A stretch of 64,000 bases of DNA from Pelagibius sp048268885. Its GTDB lineage: Bacteria; Pseudomonadota; Alphaproteobacteria; Kiloniellales; Kiloniellaceae. Below the pieces are notes generated by a model, which did no database searches, was not told the origin of the DNA, and saw only the letters and a list, made by a program, of their open reading frames with translations. Positions 1 through 8,833 of the stretch are shown here, in pieces. Each line of letters begins with the position of its first letter. The first letter of the stretch is position 1. The position numbers and the translations under genes are program-made. Where the stretch lies: contig JBLWUP010000019.1 of NCBI GenBank assembly GCA_048268885.1, forward strand, positions 1-64,000, in the 5' to 3' direction.

Positions 1-1417
1 CGGGCGCGCCGCGCGCGGGGCGCTGGGCCCCGCCCCCCCCCCCGGCGCCGCGCTGGCCCGCCTGCCTCGCCTGCTCGGGGACGAAGCAGGCGTGCGCGTC
101 GTCCCAGCGCAGCTTACCCTTGGCTTGGCAGAAAAGATGCACGGTCGGGTTCCAGCCGCCGGAGTTGGCCACCAGGTCGCAGGCGATGACCTCCGGCGTG
201 CCGACCATGTTCTTGCCGTCGGCGGTCAGCTCGGCGACCCGGACGCCCTTCACGCGCTTCTTGCCCTCGACGGCGACGATGGCGGACTCGGCGATGATGC
301 GCAGGCCCTGGCGTTCGGCGCGCTCTGTCAGCGGCCCGGCGGGGGTGGGGCGGGTGTCGACCACCGCGGCGATCTCGACGCCGGCGGCGGCCATGTCGAG
401 GGCCGGCCCGTAACCGCTGTCGTTGTTGGTGAAGACCACGGCCCGGCGGCCGGGCCGCACCGCGTAGCGGTTGACGTAGATCTGCGCCGAAGAGGCGGTC
501 ATCACGCCCGGGCGGTCGTTGTCGGCGAAGACCATCGGCCGCTCGATGGCGCCGGTGCAGAACACCGCCTGTTTGGTCCGCAGCTTCCACAGCCGCTTGC
601 GCGGCAGATTGGCCGGCGCTTCGGGCAGGTGGTCGGTCACGGTCTCGACCAGGCCGAAGAAGTTATGGTCGAAGGCCGCGTAGGCGATGGTGCGCTTCAG
701 GATGCGCACCTCCGGCATCTCGGCCAGTTCCGCTTCGACGTCCGCCACCCAGTCGAGGGCCGGCTGGCCGTCGATGGTCTCGCCCTTCATGTTCAGCAGG
801 CCGCCGCCCAGCAGATGATCCTGTTCGGTCAGCACGACGCGGGCGCCGGCGCGGCCCGCGGCCAGCGCCGCGGCAAGCCCGGTCGGGCCGGCGCCGACCA
901 CCAGCAGGTCGCAGTGCGCGAAGGTCTTGTCGTAGCGGTCCGGGTCGCGTTCCGTTGGGGAGTGCCCCAGTCCGGCGGCGCGGCGGATGAAGTGCTCGTA
1001 GGTCTTCCAGGCGCTGGCCGGCCACATGAAGGTCTTGTAGTAGAAGCCGGAAGGCAGGAAGCGCGAGGCCAGGCTGTTCACCGCGCCGATGTCGAAGTCC
1101 AGCGACGGCCAGGCGTTCTGCGGGCGCGCCTTGAGTCCCTCGACAAGCTCCACCTGGGTGGCCTTGAGGTTCGGTTCGGTGCGCGGATCGTCGCCGACCT
1201 GCATCAGGGCGTTGGGCTCTTCCGCGCCGGCGCTGACGATGCCGCGCGGGCGGTGGTACTTGAAGCTGCGTCCGACCAGGTGCACGCCGTTGGCGAGCAG
1301 CGCAGAGGCCAGGGTGTCGCCGGCGAGGCCTGTGTAGGTCTTGCCGTCGAAGGTGAAGGTCAGGGTCTGGTCCCGGTTGACGAGTCCGCCCTGGGGCAAC
1401 CGCATGCGTCCTGCCAC
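1..1417 (-). CDS. soxA: Sarcosine oxidase subunit alpha, C-terminus outside window
   Basis: Large FAD/NAD-binding subunit of heterotetrameric sarcosine oxidase, which oxidises sarcosine to glycine and passes the C1 unit to tetrahydrofolate. About 472 of the roughly 1000 residues usual for the family are present. The N-terminus resembles the 2Fe-2S-like Fer2_4 fold (FDGKTYTGLAGDTLASALL). A dinucleotide-binding motif VVGAGPTGLAAAL follows at residues ~173-185. The GTG at 1417 is chosen because GAGGAGG sits 9 nt upstream; the in-frame ATG at 1405 is poorly spaced. It starts 14 nt after soxD in the order soxB-soxD-soxA. The reading frame stays open to the edge, but after residue ~450 the translation becomes Gly/Ala/Arg-rich and unlike SoxA, over a run of 11 C at 33-43, so the last ~25 codons may be sequence error. 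Confidence 0.93.
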   Translation of the reverse strand, partial: MAGRMRLPQGGLVNRDQTLTFTFDGKTYTGLAGDTLASALLANGVHLVGRSFKYHRPRGIVSAGAEEPNALMQVGDDPRTEPNLKATQVELVEGLKARPQNAWPSLDFDIGAVNSLASRFLPSGFYYKTFMWPASAWKTYEHFIRRAAGLGHSPTERDPDRYDKTFAHCDLLVVGAGPTGLAAALAAGRAGARVVLTEQDHLLGGGLLNMKGETIDGQPALDWVADVEAELAEMPEVRILKRTIAYAAFDHNFFGLVETVTDHLPEAPANLPRKRLWKLRTKQAVFCTGAIERPMVFADNDRPGVMTASSAQIYVNRYAVRPGRRAVVFTNNDSGYGPALDMAAAGVEIAAVVDTRPTPAGPLTERAERQGLRIIAESAIVAVEGKKRVKGVRVAELTADGKNMVGTPEVIACDLVANSGGWNPTVHLFCQAKGKLRWDDAHACFVPEQARQAGQRGAGGGGGAQRPARGAP

Positions 1418-1431
1418 GTCCAAACGCCTCC

Positions 1432-1725
1432 TCAGACGTAGCTGCGCGGGTCGAGCGCCGGCGGCGGCGACCCCATGGGATAAACAGCGAGAATCTCGTA
1501 AGTCACGGTGTCGCGCGCCACGTTGAACCAGCGCCGGCAGCCCTGGGTGTGGTTCCAGCGTTCGAACAGCAGGCCCTTGGGGTTGTCGCGCAGGAAGACG
1601 AACTCCGCCCACTCGGCGTCGGACAGGTTCTCGGGCTGCTTGGGACGCTCGATATGCGCTTCGCCGCCGCAGTGGAACTCGGTCTCCGCGCGCGGGCCGC
1701 AGTGAGGACAGGAAATCAGCAACAT
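1432..1725 (-). CDS. soxD: Sarcosine oxidase subunit delta
   Basis: Small zinc-binding subunit of heterotetrameric sarcosine oxidase, 97 residues, the usual family length. The zinc ligands known from characterised enzymes are visible at the expected places: Cys6 and Cys9 in CPHCG, then His59 and Cys63 in WNHTQGCRRWFN. The ATG at 1725 lies 14 nt after the soxB stop, and the gene is followed 14 nt later by soxA, so the three are surely co-transcribed. A longer upstream frame is open through soxB but is not coding. Confidence 0.95.
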   Translation of the reverse strand: MLLISCPHCGPRAETEFHCGGEAHIERPKQPENLSDAEWAEFVFLRDNPKGLLFERWNHTQGCRRWFNVARDTVTYEILAVYPMGSPPPALDPRSYV

Positions 1726-1739
1726 GGGTCTTTCGTCCT

Positions 1740-2993
1740 CTAGTGCGCCACGGCTGCCGCGCCGTGCTCGTCGATCAGGTAGCCGGTGCGGAAGCGGTCG
1801 AGCGAGAAGGCCGCGTTCAGGTCGTGCGGCGCGTCCTTGGCGATGGTGTGGGCGAAGGCCCAGCCGGAACCCGGCGTCGCCTTGAAGCCGCCGGTGCCCC
1901 AGCCGCAGTTGAGATAGAGGTGCTGCACCGGCGTCTTGGAAAGGATCGGGCTGGCGTCCGGGCAGACATCGACGATGCCGCCCCACTGGCGCAGCATGCG
2001 CATGCGCCGGAACAGGGGGAAGAGCTCGCAGATGGCGGCCATGGTCTCTTCGGTGACCTGCATGCTGCCGCGCTGGCCATAGCCGATGTAGCCGTCCACG
2101 CCGGCGCCGATGACCAGTTCGCCCTTGTCGGACTGGCTGACGTAGGCGTGCACCGCGCCGGACATGACCACGGTGTCGATGATCGGCTTCACCGGCTCGG
2201 AGACCAGCGCCTGCAGGGGCACGGACTGCACCGGCAGGCGGAAGCCGGCCATGTTCGCCATGACGCTGGAGTGGCCGGCGGTGACGATGCCGACTTTGCC
2301 GGCGCCGATGAATCCCTTGCCGGTCTCCACGCCGGTGACCTTGCCGTCCTCGATGCGGAAGCCGTTCACCGGGCATTCCTGGATGATGTCGACGCCCAGG
2401 GCATCGGCGGCACGGGCGTAGCCCCAGGCGACGGCGTCGTGGCGCGCGGTGCCGGCGCGGCGCTGCAGGCTCGCCCCCAGCACCGGGTAGCGGCCGCCCG
2501 CGCGCAGGTCCATGATCGGCACGATCTCCTTCACCTGCTGGGCGTTGAGGAATTCGGAGTCGATGCCGTTCAGACGGTTGGCGTTCACCCGGCGCAGGGT
2601 CTCGCGCAGGTCGTGCTGGTTGTGCGCCAGATTCAGGACACCGCGCTGGGAGAACATAACGTTGTAGTTGAGATCCTGGGACAGGCCCTCCCACAGCTTC
2701 AGGGCGTGCTCGTAGAGCGCCGCCGACTGGTCCCAGAGGTAGTTGGAGCGCACGATGGTGGTGTTGCGCCCGGTGTTGCCGCCGCCCAGCCAGCCGCGCT
2801 CGACCACGGCGATGGATTTGATGCCGTGCAGCTTGGCCAGGTAGTAGGCCGTGGCCAGGCCGTGGCCGCCGCCGCCGACGATGACCACGTCGTAGTGGGC
2901 CTTGGGCTCGGCGCTGCGCCAGGCCTGCTGCCAGTTCTCATGGTAGCTGAGGGCATTGCGCAGGAGGCTGAAGACTGAATAGCGCGGCGTCAT
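1740..2993 (-). CDS. soxB: Sarcosine oxidase subunit beta
   Basis: FAD/FMN subunit carrying the sarcosine oxidation site, 417 residues, full length. The Rossmann motif VVIVGGGGHGLATAYYLAK spans residues ~36-54 and is followed by the family signature LGGGNTGRNTTIVRSNYL near residues 69-86. The segment ARHDAVAWGYAR near residue 185 is the type of site that holds covalent FMN in characterised SoxB proteins (inferred here). First gene of soxBDA; no soxG (gamma subunit) can be seen because soxA runs off the window. It diverges from the GlxA-type regulator at 3273, which suggests control by that protein in response to glycine betaine or dimethylglycine, as GbdR does in Pseudomonas. Confidence 0.95.
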   Translation of the reverse strand: MTPRYSVFSLLRNALSYHENWQQAWRSAEPKAHYDVVIVGGGGHGLATAYYLAKLHGIKSIAVVERGWLGGGNTGRNTTIVRSNYLWDQSAALYEHALKLWEGLSQDLNYNVMFSQRGVLNLAHNQHDLRETLRRVNANRLNGIDSEFLNAQQVKEIVPIMDLRAGGRYPVLGASLQRRAGTARHDAVAWGYARAADALGVDIIQECPVNGFRIEDGKVTGVETGKGFIGAGKVGIVTAGHSSVMANMAGFRLPVQSVPLQALVSEPVKPIIDTVVMSGAVHAYVSQSDKGELVIGAGVDGYIGYGQRGSMQVTEETMAAICELFPLFRRMRMLRQWGGIVDVCPDASPILSKTPVQHLYLNCGWGTGGFKATPGSGWAFAHTIAKDAPHDLNAAFSLDRFRTGYLIDEHGAAAVAH

Positions 2994-3272
2994 GCCCGAT
3001 CCCGTTCCCTTTGTTAAGCCGGTTCCCGAAGCCCTGGCGGGGAGGGCTCTCCGGCCCCCTCGGTAACCATGCTGGCATCCGCGTTCCGGCTTGGCAACGG
3101 GTCCCGATTCCGGGCCGGGCCGCGCCGCTTTTCGCAGGCCGCCAGGGCACTCGATTGGCGGGATTTGGGCTCGCGTTTCCCCGGCGGAAAATTCTCTGTT
3201 CGCGACACTGCGAGATATGCCAAAGTCGCTAAATCGGTAATTCAGAATCAGCTTAAGAGCCGCTGTCGGTCA
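2994..3272. promoter_or_regulatory. Divergent promoter region between soxB and the GlxA-type regulator
   Basis: This 279 nt gap separates soxB (minus) from the AraC-type regulator (plus), so both promoters must lie here. The right half (about 3186-3260) is more AT-rich than the surrounding DNA. I cannot assign -35/-10 boxes or an activator site with confidence. Confidence 0.5.
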
Positions 3273-4286
3273 ATGTTCGGAAACGTCCCCAGAGAGCTGC
3301 CCCAGCAGATCGCCCTCGTCCTGCTGCCCCGCTTCTCCTTCCTGCCCTTCACCGGCATGATCGAGTCCTTCCGGCTCGCCAACAGGCTGAGCGGGCAGGA
3401 GCTTTACCGCTGGAAGCTGGTTTCGGCCGACGGCCAGCCGGTGGCCGCGTCCAACGGTCTGGAGCTGGTCGTAGCCGGCGATCTTTCGGCGGCGGACGCC
3501 TGCGGCACCGTCATCATCTGCGGCGGCGTCGATGTCCACCTGATCAAGGACAAGGTCCTGCCGGGCTGGTTGCGCAAGGCCGACCGGCGCGGCTCGGACA
3601 TCGGGGCCATCTGCACCGGCAGCTACGTTCTGGCCAAGGCCGGGCTGCTGGACGGCTACCGCTGCACCATTCACTGGGAAAACCTGGCCGGCTTCTGCGA
3701 GGACTTCCCGGAGATCGAGGTGACCACCGAGCTGTTCGAGATCGACCGCAACCGCTTCACCTGCTCTGGCGGCACCGCGGCCATCGACATGATGCTGAAC
3801 GTCATCGCCCGCCAGCACGGCCACGAGCTGGCCGCCAGCGTCGCCGACCAGTTCATGCACGAGCGGATCCGGGATCATCACGACCGCCAGCGCATCTCTC
3901 TGCCCGCGCGCCTCGGGGTGCGCCATCCCAAACTGCTGGCGGTCATCGGCACCATGGAGCAGAACCTGGAGGAGCCGCTGAGCCGCAGCGAGCTGGCGCG
4001 CGGCGCCGACCTCTCGACGCGGCAGCTCGAGCGCCTGTTCCGCAAGTACCTGAACCGTTCGCCTGCACGCTATTACCTGGAGCTTCGCCTCAACAAGGCG
4101 CGCCTCCTGCTGCTGCAGACCAACATGTCGGTCATCGACGTGGCGCTGGCCTGCGGCTTCGTCTCGGCCTCGCACTTTTCCAAGTGCTACCGCGACTTCT
4201 TCGGCCGCACCCCGCGCAAGGAACGCGGCCTGCCGCTGAAGAACGATCCCGAGACGGGGGAAGAAGAGATCGAGGCGCTGCGCTAG
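3273..4286 (+). CDS. GlxA-family AraC-type regulator, GbdR-like
   Basis: Transcription regulator of 337 residues with an N-terminal DJ-1/PfpI (class I amidotransferase-like) sensing domain, roughly residues 12-190, including ICTGSYVLAKAGLLDG. A C-terminal AraC double helix-turn-helix follows at about residues 230-330 (LARGADLSTRQLERLFRKYL, then VIDVALACGFVSASHFSKCY). Known relatives of this architecture include GbdR, which activates glycine betaine, dimethylglycine and sarcosine catabolism. Its position between soxBDA and the corrinoid methyl-transfer operon supports the same role; that is inference. The ATG at 3273 is chosen since similarity to the family begins just after it; the frame is open further upstream to 3069 but that extension is not conserved-looking. 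Confidence 0.85.
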   Translation: MFGNVPRELPQQIALVLLPRFSFLPFTGMIESFRLANRLSGQELYRWKLVSADGQPVAASNGLELVVAGDLSAADACGTVIICGGVDVHLIKDKVLPGWLRKADRRGSDIGAICTGSYVLAKAGLLDGYRCTIHWENLAGFCEDFPEIEVTTELFEIDRNRFTCSGGTAAIDMMLNVIARQHGHELAASVADQFMHERIRDHHDRQRISLPARLGVRHPKLLAVIGTMEQNLEEPLSRSELARGADLSTRQLERLFRKYLNRSPARYYLELRLNKARLLLLQTNMSVIDVALACGFVSASHFSKCYRDFFGRTPRKERGLPLKNDPETGEEEIEALR

Positions 4287-4325
4287 AGCAACCCGCGTCC
4301 AGGCGGACGCGGACAAGTTGTTCTA
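4284..4325. repeat. Palindromic intergenic element, TAGAGCA-ended, copy 1
   Basis: A 42 nt imperfect palindrome starting at the stop codon of the preceding gene. Outer arms are GAGCAAC and GTTGTTC; inner arms CCGCGTCC and GGACGCGG enclose AGGC. It is the reverse complement, with one base different, of the element at 19990-20031. It lies between the convergent regulator and reactivator genes and could act as a bidirectional terminator. Confidence 0.85.
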
Positions 4326-4374
4326 ACCTACAAAATTGATTCAGCGTCGGCTGTCGGGCCGGCTTCTCTGTGAT

Positions 4375-6453
4375 CTAAGCGGGGGAGCGCCGACGGCGGC
4401 GCCGGCCGCCGTTGGTGTCGCCGCTGTCGTCGGCAGTGGCGCGCGGCTTCGCGACGGGCAGGGTGACGGCCTTGGCCAGGTTGGGGAAGGCCGCGGTCGT
4501 GTGGGGAATGCCCATGGCCTCGACGAAGTGGGCCTGGAACTTCGGCTCCACCGCCGTCTCGATCTTCTCGACCTGCCGGATGACCTCTTCGATTTCGTCG
4601 CGCGCCACCTGGTTCAGCAGGGCGATGCGCGCGCCGGTGCCGGCGGCGTTGCCGGCCGAGTAGACTTTCTCCAGGGGACAGTCGGGGATCATGCCCAGCA
4701 CCATGGCGTACTTGGTGTCGATGTGGCTGCCGAAGGCGCCGGCCAGCATGATCTGGTCGAGTTGCTCGACGCCCAGGCGGTCCATCAGCAGGCGGATACC
4801 GGCGTAGAGCGCGGCCTTGCCAAGCTGAATGGCGCGGACGTCGTTCTGGATGATGCTGATTTCCTGTCCGCCTTCTTCTGTGCTGTCGTGCAGCAGGTAG
4901 GAGAAGGTGCGCCCGTCGGGCCGGACGCGCGGGCTGCGTGCGGCCAGGCGGCCGTCGATGGACCCGTCCACGGTCAGGATGCCGGCCAGGTACATCTCCG
5001 CCAGCACCTCGATGATGCCCGAGCCGCAGATGCCGGTGACGCCGATCGTCTTTGTCTCCTCGGCGAAGCCGTCCTCGTTGGACCAGAGATCGCTGCCGAT
5101 CACCTTGAAGCGCGGCTCCAGGGTTTCGGGATCGATGCGCACGCGTTCGATGGCGCCGGGCGCGGCGCGCTGGCCGCAGGAGATCTGTGCGCCCTCGAAG
5201 GCCGGCCCGGTGGGCGAGGAGCAGGCCAGCAGGCGGTCGCGGTTGCCCAGCACGATTTCCGCGTTGGTGCCGACGTCGACCACCAGGGTGATCTTGTCGG
5301 TCTTGTGCGGCGATTCGGAAAGAATGACGCCCGCCGTATCGGCGCCGACGTGGCCGGCGATGCAGGGCAGCACGTAGACGCGGGCGTCGGGATTGAAGCG
5401 CAGGTCGAGCTGGCTGGCCCACAGCGTGATGCCGGAGTTGGCCGCCAGGGCGAAGGGCGCGCCGCCCAGTTCCGTCGGGTCGATGCCGAGCAGCAGATGG
5501 TGCATCACCGGGTTGCCGACGAAGGTGGCGTTGAGGATTTCCTCGCGGTCGATGCCGGCTTCATCGCAGACCGCGCCGGTCAGCTCGTTGATGGCGCGGC
5601 GCACCGCGTTCGTCATCTCAACATCGCCGCCCGGGTTCATCATCACGTAGGAAACCCGGCTCATGAGATCTTCGCCGAAGCGGATCTGCGGGTTCATGAT
5701 GCCGGAAGAGGCGATGACCTCGCCGCTGTGCAGGTCGCAGAGGTGGGCGGCGATGGTAGTCGAGCCGACGTCGACCGCGAGGCCGAAGGAGCGGTCGTGA
5801 AACCCTGGCCAGATGGCCGTGATCACCTGGCCGCGGTGCACGGCGACGGTGACCTTCCAGCTGCCGGCGCGCAGCGTCTGCTGCAGGGTCTGCAGGATGC
5901 GCAGGTCGGTTTCCAACCCGGTCAGCTGCCACTGGTCCTCCAGCGCCGCGAGCAGGCGCTCCAGATCGCCGGTCGGGTTGTGCATGTCCGGTTCCTGAAC
6001 CACGACGTAGTGCAGCCGGATGGCGGGGTCGAGTTCGATGTCGCGCGCCTCGGCACGCTTGCGCACCACCTGCTTGTGCACCTGGCTTTCGGCGGGAACG
6101 TCGATCACGACGTCCTTTAGCAGCAGGGTCTGGCAGGACAGGCGGCGGCCCTCGGCCATGCCGCGCTTTTCCTGGTAGCGTGCCTCGGTCTGGTTCCAGT
6201 CGGAGACGTGGGCGGGCCGGCTGGTGATGCCGTGCTTGGCGAACTCACCGTTGCCGATCTCGACCTGACAGCGCCCGCAGAGGCCGCGGCCGCCGCAGAC
6301 CGAGTCGATGTCGACGCCCAGGCTGCGCGCGGCCTTCAGGATCGGCGTGCCGACCGGGAAGCGTCCGCGCCGCCCGGAGGGCGTGAAGACAATGAGGGCG
6401 TCCTTGGGGGCCAGGGCGTCCTTGGGGGTATCTTTTGCAGCGGCGTCAGCCAA
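4375..6453 (-). CDS. ASKHA-domain corrinoid reactivation protein with [2Fe-2S] N-terminus
   Basis: 692-residue RamA/RACo-type protein (COG3894, DUF4445) that uses ATP and an electron donor to return inactive Co(II) corrinoid to Co(I). A ferredoxin-like [2Fe-2S] domain is at the N-terminus with Cys53, Cys59 and Cys62 in CGGRGLCGRC and a fourth at Cys107 (RRLSCQTL). The ASKHA ATPase part begins near residue 215 with LAVDVGSTTIAAHL and contains VVDVGTNAEIVLGN. Last gene of the six-gene operon that starts with the corrinoid protein at 10235, so its substrate is probably that protein. The C-terminal end is basic (GGRRRRRRSPA), which is common in high-GC relatives. Confidence 0.9.
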   Translation of the reverse strand: MADAAAKDTPKDALAPKDALIVFTPSGRRGRFPVGTPILKAARSLGVDIDSVCGGRGLCGRCQVEIGNGEFAKHGITSRPAHVSDWNQTEARYQEKRGMAEGRRLSCQTLLLKDVVIDVPAESQVHKQVVRKRAEARDIELDPAIRLHYVVVQEPDMHNPTGDLERLLAALEDQWQLTGLETDLRILQTLQQTLRAGSWKVTVAVHRGQVITAIWPGFHDRSFGLAVDVGSTTIAAHLCDLHSGEVIASSGIMNPQIRFGEDLMSRVSYVMMNPGGDVEMTNAVRRAINELTGAVCDEAGIDREEILNATFVGNPVMHHLLLGIDPTELGGAPFALAANSGITLWASQLDLRFNPDARVYVLPCIAGHVGADTAGVILSESPHKTDKITLVVDVGTNAEIVLGNRDRLLACSSPTGPAFEGAQISCGQRAAPGAIERVRIDPETLEPRFKVIGSDLWSNEDGFAEETKTIGVTGICGSGIIEVLAEMYLAGILTVDGSIDGRLAARSPRVRPDGRTFSYLLHDSTEEGGQEISIIQNDVRAIQLGKAALYAGIRLLMDRLGVEQLDQIMLAGAFGSHIDTKYAMVLGMIPDCPLEKVYSAGNAAGTGARIALLNQVARDEIEEVIRQVEKIETAVEPKFQAHFVEAMGIPHTTAAFPNLAKAVTLPVAKPRATADDSGDTNGGRRRRRRSPA

Positions 6454-6467
6454 GGGCAGCCTATCCC

Positions 6468-7370
6468 TCAGCCCCGCCGGCGGCGGCGCTCGCGCCGCCC
6501 GCCTTCGCCCTCGGCGCCGGCCGGCGCGGGTTCGCGGAACTTCCTGATCCAGGCGCGGCAGTCCTTGTCGGCGTTCAGCAGAACGTCGGCGGCCATGATG
6601 CCGGTCAGCTCTTCCTCATGCAGCGGGTTCATGATCGCCGAGGTCATGCCGGCGCCGGCCGCCATGGCCAGGAAGAAGGCGTTCATGGCGTGGCGGTTGG
6701 GCAGGCCGAAGGAGATGTTGGAGGCGCCGCAGGTGGTGTTGACGCCCAGCTCCTCGCGCAGCTTGCGGATGATGGAGAAGGCCTGGCGTCCGGCGGTGCC
6801 CATGGCGCCGATCGGCATGACCAGCGGGTCGACCACCACGTCTTCCTTGGGGATGCCGTAGTCGGCGGCGCGCTCGACGATCTTCTTGGCGACGGCGTAG
6901 CGCACTTCCGGGTCTTCGGAGATGCCGGTCTCGTCGTTGGAGATGGCGACCACGGCGGCGCCGTATTTCTTCACCAGCGGCAGGACGCGCTCCATCTGCT
7001 CGTCCTCGCCGGTCACCGAGTTCACCAGGGGTTTGCCCTGGTAGACGGAGAGCCCGGCCTCCAGGGCCTCGACGATGGAGGAGTCGATGGACAGCGGCAG
7101 GTCGGTCAGCGACTGCACCAGCTGGATCGTCTTGGCCAGGATCGCGGGCTCGTCGGCCAGCGGGATGCCAGCATTGACGTCCAGCATATGGGCGCCGGCG
7201 GCGACCTGGGCCAGGCAGTCGGCCTCGACGCGGCTGAAGTCGCCGGCGGCCATCTCGGCGGCCAGCAGCTTGCGTCCCGTCGGGTTGATGCGTTCGCCGA
7301 TGATGCAGAACGGCTGGTCGAAGCCGATCACCAGTTCCTTGGAATGCGAGCTGACAACCGTGCGTGACAT
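6468..7370 (-). CDS. Methyltetrahydrofolate:corrinoid methyltransferase (pterin-binding family)
   Basis: 300-residue protein of the dihydropteroate-synthase-like TIM-barrel family (AcsE/MtgA type), expected to move a methyl group between a corrinoid protein and tetrahydrofolate. Seen: FCIIGERINPTGRK near residues 20-33 and the pterin-site features DVNAGIP and SIDSS further on. The ATG at 7370 is used (TTGTCAGCTCGC follows; GAGGAG lies ~11 nt upstream). It sits 14 nt before the reactivator gene. In this operon it probably runs toward methyl-THF, the opposite of the acetogen direction for methyl supply, because a methylene-THF reductase gene adjoins it. Confidence 0.9.
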   Translation of the reverse strand: MSRTVVSSHSKELVIGFDQPFCIIGERINPTGRKLLAAEMAAGDFSRVEADCLAQVAAGAHMLDVNAGIPLADEPAILAKTIQLVQSLTDLPLSIDSSIVEALEAGLSVYQGKPLVNSVTGEDEQMERVLPLVKKYGAAVVAISNDETGISEDPEVRYAVAKKIVERAADYGIPKEDVVVDPLVMPIGAMGTAGRQAFSIIRKLREELGVNTTCGASNISFGLPNRHAMNAFFLAMAAGAGMTSAIMNPLHEEELTGIMAADVLLNADKDCRAWIRKFREPAPAGAEGEGGRRERRRRRG

Positions 7371-7545
7371 AGTTCCGTTACTCCTCTTCACCCCGGGCCG
7401 AGACGCTTTGCGGATCGCCGGGTGCCCAAATCCGATGGGCGGCATTAGTGCGCTTCGCCCGGCGCGGCGGCTGCCGCAGGGACGACCAGCAGTGGCCCAT
7501 TCGCGCTATCGCGGCGCGCTATCGGGCGCGCAATCGGGCTCCGTG

Positions 7546-8493
7546 CTATTCGATCTCGCGCGTCACCTTGAAACCGTTGCCCTTGGTGTTGATCTCGAAG
7601 TCGCCGTCGGCCACCGCGTAGGTCCAGGCCGCCGAGCGCTTGAGGCCGCCCAGGGGATAGATGTGCAGGCGGGCGATGCCGCAGTCCGGGTCCATCGCCT
7701 TGTAGCGGGCGAGGTCCAGCAGCAGCTTGTCGGGCGCGTTCACGGTCATCAGCTTGGCCACGTTGCGCGCTTGGCGGGTCAGGAAGCGCATGGAGGGGCC
7801 GACGCCGCAGGCCTTGGCATGGTTGATCAGAGTCTTGATGGTCGCCAGGCCCGGCACGCCGATGTGGATCGGCAGGCGGTTGCCCTCGGCCTGCATGGCC
7901 TTGTCCCAGGCGATGATCGGCGCCGCCTCGAAGCAGAACTGGGTGGCGATGTAGAGGCTGGCGTCGCTGCGCTCGGCGAAGGCGTTCTTCCAGGCCAGGG
8001 CCTCGCTCAGCGCCGCGGGCGCGATGTCGGGGCTGCCTTCCGGGTGGCCGGCCACGCCGACGGTCTCGACGCCGTACTTGTCGAAGAGGCCGGTCTCGAG
8101 GATCGTCATGGAGCTGTCGAAGGGACCCAGCGGCTGGTCGACGGCGCCGGCCAGGGCCACCGCGTGGCGCAGCTCGGTCACGTCGGAAAGAGCCTTCAGG
8201 TAGTCCTCCAGCGCTTGGCGGCTGGGGATCGAGCGTGCCGCGAAATGCGGCATCGGCTGGAAGCCTTCTTCCTGCAGGCGCTTGGCCGTCGCCACGGTGT
8301 CGGCGAAGTCGGAGCCGGGCAGGAAGGTCACCGCCACGCGGGTGCCGGGGCGCAGGTGATCGCGGTAGTCGGGGGTCTTGAGCGCCGAACCGGGGGTGGT
8401 CTCCACGGTGAAGTCGCGCACCAGATCGAGGATCTGCTGCTTGCTCTGCTCGGCGGCGGGGTCGAGCTGCATGGCCTTGCTCACGGCATACAT
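7546..8493 (-). CDS. Methylenetetrahydrofolate reductase-like protein
   Basis: 315-residue MetF-superfamily flavoprotein (TIM barrel). Seen: FTVETTPGSALKT near the N-terminus, where biosynthetic MetF has its FEFFPPK-type motif, followed by a region on target HFAARS and LAGAVDQPLGPFDSS. It is divergent from biosynthetic MetF, which fits a catabolic role oxidising methyl-THF to methylene-THF. The ATG at 8493 has AGAAGGAA at good spacing; a second ATG at 8472 is possible. It is the fourth gene of the corrinoid operon. The 175 nt gap to the methyltransferase gene holds short GCGCTATCG-like direct repeats (7500-7530) and is the longest gap in the operon. Confidence 0.85.
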   Translation of the reverse strand: MYAVSKAMQLDPAAEQSKQQILDLVRDFTVETTPGSALKTPDYRDHLRPGTRVAVTFLPGSDFADTVATAKRLQEEGFQPMPHFAARSIPSRQALEDYLKALSDVTELRHAVALAGAVDQPLGPFDSSMTILETGLFDKYGVETVGVAGHPEGSPDIAPAALSEALAWKNAFAERSDASLYIATQFCFEAAPIIAWDKAMQAEGNRLPIHIGVPGLATIKTLINHAKACGVGPSMRFLTRQARNVAKLMTVNAPDKLLLDLARYKAMDPDCGIARLHIYPLGGLKRSAAWTYAVADGDFEINTKGNGFKVTREIE

Positions 8494-8530
8494 TCCACTG
8501 TTCCTTCTGCCCGCATCATGACGCGGAGAA

Positions 8531-8833
8531 TCACTTGCCATCCTCGCCGCCGGCCGCAACGAGTTGGGCCAGGCGGGAGTCGTCGTAGTCGGCCTCGAGG
8601 CGCTGGGCGGCGGCGCTGGCCTCCGCTTCCAGGTCGTCGCCGCAGTCCAGGGGCGCGCCGCGGCGCCATTGTTCCAGGTAGGCGTCGCTGCCGCTCATCT
8701 TGGCGCGCATGGCGGCGCGGTCGATCGCCTTTTCAAAGCGCTCGCTGAGCTGCACCTTGGCATTCTTGCGCCCGGCTTTGGCGGTGACCTGCGCGGGGAT
8801 GTCGCGCCAGTAGACGACCGTCAGCTGAGCCAT
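8531..8833 (-). CDS. Virulence-factor-family small protein of the corrinoid operon
   Basis: 100-residue soluble protein resembling the family labelled Virulence factor (CvfC-like domain). It starts MAQLTVVYWRDIPAQV and contains KVQLSERFEKAIDRAAMR, and the C-terminal third is acidic. No catalytic motif is apparent. Its ATG overlaps the end of the DUF1638 gene by 13 nt, so the two are translationally coupled. In this context it is likely an accessory factor for methyl transfer or cofactor handling; the family name says nothing useful about function here. Confidence 0.75.
   Translation of the reverse strand: MAQLTVVYWRDIPAQVTAKAGRKNAKVQLSERFEKAIDRAAMRAKMSGSDAYLEQWRRGAPLDCGDDLEAEASAAAQRLEADYDDSRLAQLVAAGGEDGK

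Noticed and set aside
1432..2694. 420-codon frame spanning soxB and soxD
   Set aside because: Only its last 97 codons (SoxD) are protein-like; the rest is the wrong frame of soxB.
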